A DNA stretch of 45,009 bases from Thiotrichales bacterium (GCA_026709935.1 JAPOSC010000077.1:1-45009), one strand, 5' to 3'; counted from the first letter of the stretch, positions 33,643 through 43,428 are shown. Numbers and translations are program-made. The notes: generated from the letters alone by a model not told the origin.

Positions 33643-36324
33643 TTACCGGAAATCGACCCGCAGGCGGGTCGAGACTCCGCGTTCCCGACTTTCACCTTCG
33701 TATTCCAGGGCCACGGCGAGTCGCGCACTTCTTCCGATCGACAAACCGTATCCCAGAGCATAGTGCGTTGTCGGTCGGGCGCGCAGGTCGACCACGGTCC
33801 GCCGCCGTTCGAGGGTCTGGGGCGTTCCCCGGTAGAAGGCATCGACGAAGCTGCCTCCGGTCGCAACCAGGTGGTCGATCCGGGCCTCCCCGCGGCGAAC
33901 CCCCGCTTCCTGGCGGACGGAGAATCGAATGAGGTCGTCGTTCCGGAACACACTGCGCCCCTGGGTTCCCGCCGACCATCCCTCGGCCCGAAGCCCCGAT
34001 ATGCCGGACAGCATGCCGCCGCGGGCGGAGACCGCGCCCTCGCTGCGTTCGTAGCCGATGAACCCCCGCCAGTTTCCTCTCAACGGGGCCGAGAGCAGCA
34101 GCCGGCTCTGAAGGGTCTCGGTGCGGGTGGCTCCGAGGGCGCCGAATCGCGCCCCCCAGACGGTGCGGCTCTCGTCCACATGCGAGAATTCCGCAACGGA
34201 TGAAACCCCACCGTGGCGGTGCCGCCATCGCAGTCCGAACTGGCGCCACGGTGCTTGACTCGACGCCCACCCGTTGCCGGCCGCGATGAATGGGCGCACG
34301 CCTTCCCCCTGCATCTGCAGGGCGACCGCCCCTCGGGAGCGGTCGCGGGTGAAGAACGGAGCGGCGGCGGTGGTGGCGGTTTCGACCGCGCTCCACTCCC
34401 GCCAGGTGGCGTCGCCGCAGTCGTCGCACAGGCGGTGACTCAATCGCCACCGGCCAAGCATGTCGCCGGACCAGTCCATCCCCACGGAATGCAGTTCTCC
34501 GGCCTCCGGGTCGAATCCGACGAACATGCGGTGGGCCCCGAGACCGCTGTGCTGGGTGTGATGGCCGCTCGCCGGCATGAGCATGTCCCCGGCGGCACGG
34601 CCCACCGTCGGGAGATTCCAGGATTCGACGCCGGCGGCGTCGAACAGGTTGGCGTTGTAGTACGCATCGCCCACGCCGCCCACCGCCACTTCGACATCCT
34701 GCAACCGTTCGCTCACCTGAGCGAGGGTGGGGGACAGGGTGATGCGGGCGTCCCGCAACGGAGCCGCCTGCGGAACGCTCGAGCCGGGCACCGAATACGG
34801 CAGGTGGACCGACCCCTGCGTGGTGATGGCGCGCCCCAGGTTCAACCGTCCCCATCCGTAGACGGGATCCGGCTCGCGGGGGTTGCCGATCCGGGATCCC
34901 ATCGGATCCGCGGAGGTGAGCAGCACGGCCTGGACGACCTCCATCGGCATGGTCGGCCACCGGCTTTTGAGCACCGCCAATGCTCCGGTCGCGAACGGGG
35001 CGGCGAAGGAGGTGCCGCTTATCCCTCTCCCGTCGGGGCCGACGGTGATATCCACTCCCGGGGCCATCAGGCACCAGTTTCGCGCCGCCCCGCATCCGTT
35101 GGAGAAATCCGCGATCTCGTTGCCGTTCCGGGTCAGCGCCCCCACCACCAGCCATTTCCCGAGCAGTCGGGGTTGGAACCGCGGGGCGTCCAGCCAGAAT
35201 CCTCCGGTGTTGTAGTCCGCGCAGTCGTCGCGCCCGCAGTCCTCGCCCCACATGTCGCTGAACGAAATTCTGTCGTCAGGATTGTCCGGGTCGCGAATCC
35301 AGGTGAAATTCTTCATGAACTCCTGGGCGCTGACGGGTCCTTCGCCCAGCGCGCAGCCATCTTCGTCGCGGTGGTTTTTCCCGCACATGCGAATCTGGTT
35401 GTTTACGGAATTCCACCCATTGTTGGCGGCCCCCCACACCATGATGGTGTCGGAGTTTCCGACCACATTCGCGGCGTCGGCCATCTCGCGTATTTGTCGT
35501 CCGTTATAGAGCGGACTGAACAACGGCAGCCCCCACGTCAGCCAGACCCCGTCCCGGCCGGCGTACTCGCCGTAATAGTTCTGTACGTACCCGATGCTGA
35601 AGTTCACCGCCCGCGCCCCGTTGGCCACCGCGTGGCGCATCGCCGCGATGGGTTGGCCGCCGCCGTGGAGGGCGATCGGAACGATCGACGCCTCCGGCGC
35701 GACGCCGTGGAAATCGGGGGTGGGAATCGGGGCGGCGCTTTCGACCGTGATCTCGAACGGACCGGGACCATTGTCCCTTGCTCCGGCCGCAATCATGGCC
35801 ACGTAGGTACCATGCCCGGTTCCTCTATCCCTGCCCTCGGGATCTCTGTAGTCGATCTCGACGACCCTGTCGCTCTCGCTTCTCACATGCAGGGGATCCC
35901 TGATCCTGCTGGCCAGCTCCGGATGGGTGGTATCCATTCCGTCGTCCGCGATCGCGATGGTCACGCCCTGGCCGAAATAGCCTCGCTCGTAGGCCCTGTC
36001 CGCGGAGATGGCGGCCAGTCCGTGGTGGCGCCGGAATTCCGCAGTGCGGTAGTCCTTGCCGTCCGGCGCGGCGGGGACGCCGAGGTCGCGCGACCGGAAC
36101 TCGAGTTCGACCGGGCTTGGCAGGGTCGGGGCGGGTGGGCCGGATAATTCATTTCCCCCGAAGCCGCCGTCACCTCCGCCGGAGCCGCCGCCACCACCAC
36201 AACCCGCGGCCACGAGCACGATGCCGGTCAGCCAGAGAAGCCCCCGGGCCCGACGGCGCCGAGCCGGGGTGTCCCCGGAGTTGAACGAGGTCGCGAAACG
36301 AGCGGTGATTCCGGATGCTTTCAC
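33643..36324 (-). CDS. S8 (subtilisin-like) serine protease lipoprotein with autotransporter-like barrel
   Basis: An 893-residue protease. The lipobox VAAGC has Cys42 as lipidation site, followed by a Gly-rich spacer. The catalytic triad is Asp127 (IADDGMD), His171 (GTGHGTYVAM) and Ser439 (GISGTSFAAP). The C-terminal region from about residue 600 shows alternating amphipathic strands and ends RVDFR, like an autotransporter beta-barrel. It probably sits at the cell surface as a self-inserting protease. GTG 36324 was chosen because AGGAGA precedes it by 8 nt; the longer frame begins at TTG 36342 without such a site. It lies beside a truncated ATPase gene and a putative operator spacer. Nothing similar occurs elsewhere in the window. 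Confidence 0.88.
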   Translation of the reverse strand: MKASGITARFATSFNSGDTPARRRRARGLLWLTGIVLVAAGCGGGGGSGGGDGGFGGNELSGPPAPTLPSPVELEFRSRDLGVPAAPDGKDYRTAEFRRHHGLAAISADRAYERGYFGQGVTIAIADDGMDTTHPELASRIRDPLHVRSESDRVVEIDYRDPEGRDRGTGHGTYVAMIAAGARDNGPGPFEITVESAAPIPTPDFHGVAPEASIVPIALHGGGQPIAAMRHAVANGARAVNFSIGYVQNYYGEYAGRDGVWLTWGLPLFSPLYNGRQIREMADAANVVGNSDTIMVWGAANNGWNSVNNQIRMCGKNHRDEDGCALGEGPVSAQEFMKNFTWIRDPDNPDDRISFSDMWGEDCGRDDCADYNTGGFWLDAPRFQPRLLGKWLVVGALTRNGNEIADFSNGCGAARNWCLMAPGVDITVGPDGRGISGTSFAAPFATGALAVLKSRWPTMPMEVVQAVLLTSADPMGSRIGNPREPDPVYGWGRLNLGRAITTQGSVHLPYSVPGSSVPQAAPLRDARITLSPTLAQVSERLQDVEVAVGGVGDAYYNANLFDAAGVESWNLPTVGRAAGDMLMPASGHHTQHSGLGAHRMFVGFDPEAGELHSVGMDWSGDMLGRWRLSHRLCDDCGDATWREWSAVETATTAAAPFFTRDRSRGAVALQMQGEGVRPFIAAGNGWASSQAPWRQFGLRWRHRHGGVSSVAEFSHVDESRTVWGARFGALGATRTETLQSRLLLSAPLRGNWRGFIGYERSEGAVSARGGMLSGISGLRAEGWSAGTQGRSVFRNDDLIRFSVRQEAGVRRGEARIDHLVATGGSFVDAFYRGTPQTLERRRTVVDLRARPTTHYALGYGLSIGRSARLAVALEYEGESRERGVSTRLRVDFR

Positions 36325-36938
36325 TGAAGATTCTCCTGTCAAATCGGAGATACCCGCGGTCTGATGCGGTCATGCACAGCAGTGCAACCCCGCCCGCACC
36401 CCCAGCCGCGAGAGCAGGAGATGGCAGGTCTCGGTGATCACCGGCCATGTGACCACCAGAGATTCGTCGAGGCGCCGGGTGGCTGCAACCGCGCCTCGTG
36501 CCAAATGTATGACGCTGTCATAACAAACCGCAGACAGCAACGGCGCGGCAGAGAGTGTCTCGCCTCGATCTTCTGTCCGGTGTCTCCGGCTTGTATGCAC
36601 GGTTCTCTCCCGAGGGTTCAGGATTCGGAGGGAGATACCACCGCGCGACAAGGATTGTGACCAACGATTCCCGCCGATGCCACAGGGGACCGACCCGCGA
36701 CGCGATTCCGGCGGGATTTCGACCTCCGGAGCGTGTGTTCGGGGCCATTTCCAGCCCGGGTTCCGGGCCGGTGCCGGAGATTGTGTTGAAGATTGTTGAC
36801 AATCCTGATGTTGACGAAATAGGGTGGCGCCGGCCGAATTCCTCACGGAGCGCGCGGCTCGCACGGATGGCCCGTCAGAGCCGACCTCCGACTCCCGACC
36901 GAACAATCGAAACCGACGAAATACCCTTGGAGGCAGCG
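36325..36938. other. Regulatory spacer upstream of the ABC importer operon
   Basis: About 600 bp with no recognisable gene; frames here are unsupported. It is a divergent spacer between the protease gene and the ABC operon. Notable features are a FCD-GntR-like palindrome at 36792-36803 and a good ribosome-binding site, GGAGG, 5 nt before the ATG at 36939. The sequence from about 36500 to 36600 is less GC-rich than flanking DNA. Confidence 0.55.
36792..36803. promoter_or_regulatory. Candidate FCD-GntR operator and -35 element
   Basis: ATTGTTGACAAT is a perfect 5+2+5 palindrome that fits the TTGT-N-ACAA type of site used by FadR-subfamily (FCD) GntR proteins. It includes a perfect TTGACA (36796-36801), so a bound repressor would block a promoter there, though no good -10 hexamer is visible 16-18 bp on. 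A FCD-GntR gene lies in the downstream operon, giving a natural autoregulator. Confidence 0.5.
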
Positions 36939-38471
36939 ATGAACCACATACCCACGAGCGTCGCGCGCGGCGTCCTGGCCGGAGCGATGGCCGGAGCGAT
37001 GGCCTTGGCCGCATCGATCGGCTCCGCGTTCGCGGCGGGCGGAAAGCTCGTCATCGCGGAGTCGTTCCCGCCGACCGCCGGTTGGGCGATGGAATCCGAT
37101 GATCCCTTCGTTCTCACCCGGGTCGGATGCCTGGAGGGGCTGGCGCGCGTCGACTTCGAAGGGCAGGTGATTCCGGCGCTGGCCACGGGGTGGGAGCAGG
37201 TGTCTCCGACCGAGTGGGACTTCACGATTCGAGAGGGTGTGAAGTTCCACAACGGTGAGGCTCTCGATGCAGTCGCGGTCGCGGCCGCGCTGAACCACGT
37301 GCTCGGGGCGGACGCGCCGGCGCGGTCATTCTCCCCCAAGGTCGTCGCCTCCGTCGCCGCCGCCGGGGACATGACGGTGCGCATCACCACGCCGAGCCCG
37401 AGCGTCCTGCTGCCGCTCCGGCTGGCGTCGCCCAATACCGGAATCCTCGCCCCCGCCGCCTACGCGGGCGAGCAGATCGACCCGGTCGGAACCTGCACCG
37501 GGCCGTTCCGGATCGTCGAGCACATTCCCGAGCAGGCCCTTCGGCTCGAGCGCAATGCCGAGTACTGGGGCGGCGATGTGCGGCTCGAAGCGGCGGAGAT
37601 GCGGTTCGTTCTCGATGGCGGCGTGCGCGCGACGCAGATCCGGACCGGAGAAGCCCACCTCTCGCGTGTCATTCCCGCGTCGGCGATCGAGGCGCTGAAG
37701 ACGGTCGAAGGCGTGAACGTGATCACCGTCGAGACCGCGCGCACCAACGGGCTGTACCTCAACAACGCGCGGGCGCCCTTCGACAACGTGAACGCGCGCC
37801 GGGCGGTGCAGAGCGCCATCGATGCCGCGGCCATCGCGGCCACCATCTACGAAGGCTCCGCGCAGCCCGCGGTGGGGCCGTTCGCACCGAACGAGCCCTG
37901 GGCGCCGACCGGTGCGTCGGGCGCGGCGTACGACCCGGAACGGGCGAAGCGCCTGCTCGCCGAGGCCGGCATCGACGCCGGTGCGCTCGACCTCACCCTG
38001 CTCGTGTACACCGAGCGCGCCGAACTGCCGGACCTCGCGGCGGTGGTCCAGGCTCAGCTCCAGCAGATCGGAGTCAAGGCCGAGATCCGGTCGAGCAACT
38101 GGAGCGGCATCGAGACCGACCTCTATGCGGGCAACTTCGACCTGTTCCTGATGTCGCGAAACCACCTGATCGATGTCGCCGACCCGATCGCCTTCCTGGC
38201 CGCGGATTACACCTGCGAGGGAGGGTTCAATATCTCGAACTTCTGCGATCCGGCGGTCGACGCGCTGGTCGACGAGGCCCGCGGCACTGCCGACCCCTCG
38301 GCGCGGAACGCGCTGTACGCGCAGGTCGCGGTCCGGCTTCAGGACGAGGCGGTCACCGTCTTCCTGGTCCACATCGAGAGTATCGAGGCGGTGAGCGAGA
38401 AGGTGCAGGGCTACCGGATGCATCCGCTCGCGCACTACGTGCTGGTTCCGGAGCTGGGGCTGGCGGAATGA
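36939..38471 (+). CDS. ABC importer solute-binding protein, family 5 (peptide/nickel type)
   Basis: A 510-residue periplasmic binding protein. The signal peptide covers residues 1-32 (cleavage after AFA, before AGGKLVIAESF). The fold of family SBP_bac_5 shows in VGCLEGLARVDFEGQVIPALATGWEQ, in WDFTIREGVKFHNGEALDAVAV and in GTCTGPFRIVEH. Such proteins bind di/oligopeptides, opines, heme or nickel chelates; the ligand cannot be assigned. The next genes are two permeases, a GntR regulator and two ATPases, completing an importer. It was placed at ATG 36939 because GGAGG is 5 nt upstream and the signal peptide then begins normally; the frame extends far upstream without support. A 15-bp direct repeat (near 38468 and 38555) lies just after it. 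Confidence 0.92.
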   Translation: MNHIPTSVARGVLAGAMAGAMALAASIGSAFAAGGKLVIAESFPPTAGWAMESDDPFVLTRVGCLEGLARVDFEGQVIPALATGWEQVSPTEWDFTIREGVKFHNGEALDAVAVAAALNHVLGADAPARSFSPKVVASVAAAGDMTVRITTPSPSVLLPLRLASPNTGILAPAAYAGEQIDPVGTCTGPFRIVEHIPEQALRLERNAEYWGGDVRLEAAEMRFVLDGGVRATQIRTGEAHLSRVIPASAIEALKTVEGVNVITVETARTNGLYLNNARAPFDNVNARRAVQSAIDAAAIAATIYEGSAQPAVGPFAPNEPWAPTGASGAAYDPERAKRLLAEAGIDAGALDLTLLVYTERAELPDLAAVVQAQLQQIGVKAEIRSSNWSGIETDLYAGNFDLFLMSRNHLIDVADPIAFLAADYTCEGGFNISNFCDPAVDALVDEARGTADPSARNALYAQVAVRLQDEAVTVFLVHIESIEAVSEKVQGYRMHPLAHYVLVPELGLAE

Positions 38472-38683
38472 CGGCGGCCGGGGCGCTCGCCGCTGGTTCT
38501 GCGATGGCCGCATCGGCGACCGCATCGGCTCGCCCCGGGGCGGGGCTCGCGCAGTAATGACGGCGGCCGAGGTGTAGCGGAGGCGGGCCCGGATGACCCC
38601 TTGTCGGGTCGAGCTCGGGTGAGGGCTGCTGCTCGCAGGCGCGTACCATCGGTCGCCGGACATTCGGCGCTGAGGCCCCAGGC

Positions 38684-39631
38684 ATGATCCCTTTCATCGT
38701 CCGCAGATTCGTCGTTCTGCTGCTGACGCTGCTGGTGGTCTCGGTGCTCTGCTTCGCGCTGCCGTACCTGAGCGAAGCGGATCCGGCCCGGTCCATCCTG
38801 CGGGCGCGGGTGGCGGAACTCGCCATTGATGCGGATGCGGTCGAAGGGCTCAAGGCCAGGTACGGCCTCGATCGGCCGTTGCCGGTGCAGTACGCGAGCT
38901 GGCTCGGGAACGTGGTGCGGGGTGACTTCGGATACTCCTTCACCAACCGGATGCCGGTGGGCGATCAGATCGGAAGCGCCCTGCGGGTGTCGGCCACGCT
39001 CGCGCTCACGGCGCTGGCGATCGCCATCATCGTCGCGTTCCCGCTCGGCGCCGTGGCCGCGATCCGACCCGGCGGGCGGGCGGACAACGTGGTGACCTTC
39101 ATCACCCAGAGTCTCGTCGCGCTGCCGGAGTACTGGCTCGGACCGCTCGCGATCCTGGTGTTCGCGCTCCATCTCGGCTGGCTGCCATCGGCCGGCTGGC
39201 TGGAGCCCGCTCACGTCGTCATGCCCGCGTGCGTGCTGGCGTTCCGGCCGCTCGCGTACTTCACCCGCGTGGCCCGGGCATCGATGCTCGACGTGCTGAA
39301 CGCGCCCTACATGACGGCAGCGCGAAGCCGCGGACTGAGTGTCGCGCGCTCGATCGTCGCCCACGGGCTGCGCAACGCGACGCCGCCGGTGATGACCCTG
39401 TTCGGCATCTGGCTGGCCGGGTTGATCGGCGGGGCGGTGGTGATCGAGGTCATCTTCGCAATTCCCGGCATGGGGCGGCTCGTGTACAACGCGGTGGTGA
39501 ATCACGACATCCCGCTCCTGCAGGCGGGGGTGGTGTGCATCGTCGCGCTCGCGGTCGCGATCAACACCGTGGCAGACCTGCTGTACCTCGCCCTCAACCC
39601 GGCGCTGAGGGCGTCGCGTCATGCCGGCTGA
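38684..39631 (+). CDS. ABC importer permease, DppB/NikB type
   Basis: A 315-residue inner-membrane permease with six hydrophobic segments. The N-terminus MIPFIVRRFVVLLLTLLVVSVLCF is the DppB opening, followed by the LKARYGLDRPLPVQYASWLGNVVRGDFG block and an EAA-like loop, AARSRGLSVARSIVAHGLRNA, which docks the ATPase. It overlaps the next permease gene by 11 nt. With DppC-type protein it forms the translocation channel. A spacer of 212 bp separates it from the binding-protein gene; I see no gene in it. Confidence 0.94.
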   Translation: MIPFIVRRFVVLLLTLLVVSVLCFALPYLSEADPARSILRARVAELAIDADAVEGLKARYGLDRPLPVQYASWLGNVVRGDFGYSFTNRMPVGDQIGSALRVSATLALTALAIAIIVAFPLGAVAAIRPGGRADNVVTFITQSLVALPEYWLGPLAILVFALHLGWLPSAGWLEPAHVVMPACVLAFRPLAYFTRVARASMLDVLNAPYMTAARSRGLSVARSIVAHGLRNATPPVMTLFGIWLAGLIGGAVVIEVIFAIPGMGRLVYNAVVNHDIPLLQAGVVCIVALAVAINTVADLLYLALNPALRASRHAG

Positions 39632-40583
39632 GCTCCGTCCGCCGATGCCCGCCGGCGGGGCGGCGGCGCACGGGGCGTCCGTGGTCCGGCGCTTCGGGCG
39701 CGCCCTGGCGGCCTGGCACTGGTGGTTCACGCTGGGGATGTCGGCGTTCGCGGTCATCGCGGCGCTCCTGATCCTCACCCCGTGGATCGTGCCGCACGAC
39801 CCGGCCGCTCTCGACCTGCGGCTTCGCATGGCGCCTCCGGGATCCGAACACTGGCTCGGTACCGACCACCTCGGCCGGGACGTGCTGAGCCGGCTGTTGG
39901 AGGGCGGCCGGTTCTCGGTGTCGATCGCGCTGATGACGCTGATTCTTTCGATCGGGATCGGGACGGTGCTCGGGGCGCTCAGCGCCCGGATCGGTGGCCT
40001 GTTCGACGAGGCACTCATGCGCATTGTCGACCTGCTGCTCTCGTTTCCGGAGGTGGTGGTGGCGCTGTTCCTGATCGCGATCCTCGGGCCGGGCTACGGC
40101 ACTCTGGTCCTTGCCCTCACCATCACCGGCTGGACTCCGTTCGCGCGCGTGAGCCGGGGCCTCGCCCTGGAGGTGAACGCCCGGGACTACATCGCCGCGG
40201 CCGAGGTGCTCGGATGCCGGCGGCGATTCATCGTGCTGCGCCACGTCATTCCGAACCTGGTGCGACCGATCGCCGCCATCAGCTTCCTGCGGTTCGGGCA
40301 CAAGCTCATCACCGTCGGCGGCCTGTCCTTCCTCGGCCTCGGCGTCCAGCCTCCGGGCTCCGACTGGGGGGCGATGCTGGCGGACGCGCGGCCCTACATG
40401 GAGCGCATGCCGTTGCTCGCGATCGCGCCGGGGGTGACCATCTTCATCACCGCGCTGAGCGTGACGATGATCGGGCAGGGGCTGGAGTTGAGCGTCGATC
40501 GGCGCATGGCGGCCCGGGCGGGGCGGAGTCCGGCGGCGGGGCGGAGTGCGACGGACGCGCAGGCAGAGGGAGGCGAACGATGA
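39621..40583 (+). CDS. ABC importer permease, DppC/NikC type
   Basis: A 320-residue permease. The DppC-type signature is clear: LDLRLRMAPPGSEHWLGTDHLGRDVLSRLLEGGRFSV, and the EAA-type loop AEVLGCRRRFIVLRHVIPNLVRP. It begins inside the 3' end of the DppB-type gene and ends overlapping the GntR start by ATGA, so translation is coupled across all three genes. The C-terminal tail after the last membrane segment is Ala, Gly and Arg rich and unlike the family. No unusual residue is seen in the core. Confidence 0.94.
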   Translation: MPAELRPPMPAGGAAAHGASVVRRFGRALAAWHWWFTLGMSAFAVIAALLILTPWIVPHDPAALDLRLRMAPPGSEHWLGTDHLGRDVLSRLLEGGRFSVSIALMTLILSIGIGTVLGALSARIGGLFDEALMRIVDLLLSFPEVVVALFLIAILGPGYGTLVLALTITGWTPFARVSRGLALEVNARDYIAAAEVLGCRRRFIVLRHVIPNLVRPIAAISFLRFGHKLITVGGLSFLGLGVQPPGSDWGAMLADARPYMERMPLLAIAPGVTIFITALSVTMIGQGLELSVDRRMAARAGRSPAAGRSATDAQAEGGER

Positions 40584-41287
40584 TTGGATCCGATCCGGTG
40601 GAGGAACCCATCCGGCGGACGACCCTGTCGGGGCAGATCACGGAACGTCTTCGCGACGGGATCCTGGCCGGCCTGTACGCGCAGGGCGAGCAGCTCAACG
40701 AAGCCGAGCTCGCGCGGCGGTTCGGGGTGAGTCGCGGCCCGCTCCGCGAGGCCATGCAGCGCCTGATCCAGGACGGGCTGCTGGAGACCCGGCCGCACCG
40801 CGGCGTCTTCGTCCCCGAGCTGACCGGCGAGGACCTTGCCGACATCTACCTTGCGCGCGAGGCGATCGAGACGGCGGCCCTGCGCCGGGTCATGGCGACC
40901 GGACAGTCGGTCTCCGTATCACGGCGGCTGAAGAGCGAGGTCGACCGGCTCGTCGACGCGCTGCACCGGGATGACTGGAACGGCGTCATCGACCATGAAA
41001 TGCGGTTCCACATGCAGCTTGTGGATTCGGCGAACAGCCGCCGATTGTCCAGGATATACGCCGCGCTCATCGCCGAGACCCGGCTGTGCCTGCACCTGCC
41101 GGTGACCGGATTCACCGGGCAGAAGTACTTCGTCGAGGAGCACATCGCGCTGGTGGAACGGTTGGCGGCCGAGGACGCGGCGGGCGCCCAGCGCGCGATC
41201 CGCAAGCACTTGCACGAGCCACCGAAGAGCCTGGTTCGCCGGCGCCCCGACCGGACCGGCGCCGGGGAGGGACGGTCGCGGGAATGA
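40580..41287 (+). CDS. GntR-family regulator, FCD (FadR) subfamily
   Basis: A 235-residue regulator. Residues about 15-80 form a winged helix (QLNEAELARRFGVSRGPLREAMQRL, DGLLETRPHRGVFV). The FCD domain follows with likely metal-binding histidines in MRFHMQLVDSA, VEEHIALV and IRKHLHE. It starts inside the preceding permease gene (ATGA overlap) and is followed by a REP-like hairpin before the ATPase genes. It probably senses the transported compound or a metabolite and represses this operon through a site such as the palindrome at 36792-36803. Ligand unknown. Confidence 0.9.
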   Translation: MIGSDPVEEPIRRTTLSGQITERLRDGILAGLYAQGEQLNEAELARRFGVSRGPLREAMQRLIQDGLLETRPHRGVFVPELTGEDLADIYLAREAIETAALRRVMATGQSVSVSRRLKSEVDRLVDALHRDDWNGVIDHEMRFHMQLVDSANSRRLSRIYAALIAETRLCLHLPVTGFTGQKYFVEEHIALVERLAAEDAAGAQRAIRKHLHEPPKSLVRRRPDRTGAGEGRSRE

Positions 41288-41322
41288 TGGTCCGCACGAC
41301 ATATACCCGGAAGCCCTCCTCC

Positions 41323-41347
41323 GTCATTCCCGCCGAAGCGGGAATCC
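41323..41347. repeat. Dispersed palindromic repeat, copy 2
   Basis: A 25-bp REP-like palindrome (GTCATTCCCGC...GCGGGAATCC) between the GntR gene and the first ATPase gene, inverted relative to the copy at 11988-12012 and nearly identical to it apart from the loop. Inside an operon, it could attenuate expression or protect the upstream mRNA end, giving fewer ATPase than permease transcripts. Confidence 0.7.
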
Positions 41348-41373
41348 ATTGAATTCGAGCGGAGCTGTCACGC

Positions 41374-42378
41374 GTGGATTCGCTGATCCATCACGGATGT
41401 ACGGCGCCGGACACCTCGGGTGCGACCCGGCCCGCCCTGATCGTGGAACGCCTGTGCGTGGGTCACCCGGAGCTTGGTACGTTCATCGACGACGTGTCGC
41501 TGGAGATCGCCCCGGGTGAGGTGCTCGCCCTCGTCGGCGAGTCCGGGGGCGGCAAGAGCCTGACCGCGCTGTCCCTGATGCGGCTGCTGCCGCGGGGGTT
41601 CGAGGTGACGAGCGGCGCGATCCGGCTCGGTTCCGACGACCTGCTGGCGAAGACCGAGCGCGAGCTGAACGCGATCCGCGGCCGGCGCATCGCCATGCTC
41701 TTCCAGCATCCCCAGAGCATGCTCGACCCGACCTCGACCGCGGGGGCGCAGATCGCCGAGCCGCTGCGGCTGCACCTGGGCATGAGCCGGCGGCAGGCCG
41801 CGCGACGGGTGGTCGAGTTGCTCCGCGAGGTGGGGATTTCGGAGCCGGAGTATCGCGCCCGGAACTACCCTTTCCAGCTCTCCGGCGGCATGGCGCAGCG
41901 CGTGCTGATCGCGGCCGCGCTCGGCGGGAATCCCGACGTGCTGATCGCCGACGAGCCCACCACTGCGCTCGACGTCACCATCCAGGTGCAGATCCTGAAG
42001 CTGCTGCACCGCGAACGGCGCGAGCGCGGACTGGCGGTACTGCTGATCACGCACGATCTCGCGGTGGTGTCCGCGCTGGCGGATCGCGTGGCGGTGATGT
42101 ACGCGGGGCGCATCGTGGAGCAGGGGTCGAGTGCGCAGATTCTTCAGCGGCCGCGACACCCGTACACGCAAGCGCTGGTCGAGAGTTCCCTGTTGCGGGG
42201 ACGCCCAGGAGGCGACGCTGCGGGTGACTATGGGGGCGACTCCGGGGGCGACTCGCCGTCGAGGTTGGAATCCGGCCGCGACGCCGGACCCGCGATCCGC
42301 GGCGGCTTGCAGGGAGCCGGAACATGCCGCAAGCAAGTCGACGCCCACGGGAGGGGTGACCGCGGTGTCTCCGATTGA
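41374..42378 (+). CDS. ABC importer ATPase, DppD/NikD type
   Basis: A 334-residue ATPase. Walker A is GESGGGKS (residues 55-62), where most relatives read GESGSGKS; the Q-loop is [11 protein letters not shown], the signature LSGGMAQRV and Walker [13 protein letters not shown]. The oligopeptide-ATPase C-terminal end [13 protein letters not shown] is present, followed by a Gly-Asp-rich tail. A GTG start at 41374 is used, with GGAG 9 nt upstream. It overlaps the next ATPase gene by 14 nt. It drives import with its DppF-type partner in the cytoplasm. Confidence 0.93.
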   Translation: MDSLIHHGCTAPDTSGATRPALIVERLCVGHPELGTFIDDVSLEIAPGEVLALVGESGGGKSLTALSLMRLLPRGFEVTSGAIRLGSDDLLAKTERELNAIRGRRIAMLFQHPQSMLDPTSTAGAQIAEPLRLHLGMSRRQAARRVVELLREVGISEPEYRARNYPFQLSGGMAQRVLIAAALGGNPDVLIADEPTTALDVTIQVQILKLLHRERRERGLAVLLITHDLAVVSALADRVAVMYAGRIVEQGSSAQILQRPRHPYTQALVESSLLRGRPGGDAAGDYGGDSGGDSPSRLESGRDAGPAIRGGLQGAGTCRKQVDAHGRGDRGVSD

Positions 42379-43381
42379 GCGGCCGCTGTCCCGCGATGAC
42401 GCCGGGAGTCCGTCCGATTTCGTGATCGCCGACCGGATCGTGAAGCACTTTCCGGTGCGTATGGGGGTGTGGCGCCGGGGGAGGGTGCGCTCGGTCGATG
42501 GCGTCAGCTTCCGGATTCGCCGGGGTGAGGTCATGGGCCTGGTCGGCGAATCCGGCTGCGGGAAGAGCACCCTGGCCCGGGTGCTGCTCCGGCTCCTTCC
42601 GCCGGACCGCGGCACTGTCACCATCGCGGGCCGCGACCTGTCGTTGCTGCACGGAGAGGAGCTGCGCCGGTTCCGCCCCACGATGCAGCTCATCTTCCAG
42701 AACCCCTACGCGGCCCTCGACCCCCGCATGCGGATCGGTACGAGCCTGGAGGCACCGCTCGCGCAGCACGGGATCGGAACCCACCGGGAGCGGCGCCGGC
42801 GGGTGGCCGACATGCTCGGCGAGGTCGGGCTCGACGCATCCTTCGTCGATCGGTTGCCGCGGCAGTGCTCGGGCGGGGAGCTCCAGCGCATCGTCATCGC
42901 GCGGGCACTGCTGCTCAAGCCCCGGTTCCTGGTGTGCGACGAGCCGACCTCGGCCCTGGATGCGTCGCTGCGGGCGCAGATCATCGACCTGCTCGTGGGG
43001 CTCAGGAACCGTTTTGACCTCACGCTGCTGCTGATCTCGCACGATCTGCGCGTCGTGCGCTACGCGAGCGATCGGGTGGCGGTGATGTACCTCGGACGGA
43101 TCGTGGAGGTCGGGGCGCGCGACGCGGTGTTCGACGATCCGCAGCATCCTTACACGCGGGCCCTGATCGCGGCCTCGTTGCTGGGGGAGAACGGGCTCGC
43201 GGCCGGCGACGACATCCGCGGCGAGCCGCCGAGCCCGCTGCACCCGCCCCGCGGATGCTGTTTCCACCCGAGGTGCGCGATCGCCCGGCCCCGGTGCGTG
43301 AACGAGGCGCCGGAGCTCGCGGGCGGGCCGGGCGACCACCGTGCCGCCTGCTTCTTCCCGGGGACGCCGGCGCCGCGCTGA
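42365..43381 (+). CDS. ABC importer ATPase, DppF/NikE type
   Basis: A 338-residue ATPase. Walker A is GESGCGKS, the Q-loop is LIFQNPYAALDP, and the signature is CSGGELQR, with Cys in place of the usual first Leu; Walker B is LVCDEPTSALD. The C-terminal motif CCFHPRCAIARPRC is typical of peptide/nickel ATPases. I chose the GTG at 42365, about 8 nt after GGAGGGG; a GTG at 42356 and long upstream frames exist but overlap the Shine-Dalgarno or give unlike sequence. It starts inside the 3' end of the DppD-type gene. Confidence 0.92.
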   Translation: MSPIERPLSRDDAGSPSDFVIADRIVKHFPVRMGVWRRGRVRSVDGVSFRIRRGEVMGLVGESGCGKSTLARVLLRLLPPDRGTVTIAGRDLSLLHGEELRRFRPTMQLIFQNPYAALDPRMRIGTSLEAPLAQHGIGTHRERRRRVADMLGEVGLDASFVDRLPRQCSGGELQRIVIARALLLKPRFLVCDEPTSALDASLRAQIIDLLVGLRNRFDLTLLLISHDLRVVRYASDRVAVMYLGRIVEVGARDAVFDDPQHPYTRALIAASLLGENGLAAGDDIRGEPPSPLHPPRGCCFHPRCAIARPRCVNEAPELAGGPGDHRAACFFPGTPAPR

Positions 43382-43428
43382 ATCCGCCGCGCTGCTTCTT
43401 CGCCATTCGAGACACCCCGGTCAAGTCC

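Noticed and set aside
36939..43381. Naming the importer NikABCDE
   Set aside because: The family 5 binding proteins cannot be assigned to nickel by eye; proximity to the Ni/Co transporter is suggestive only.
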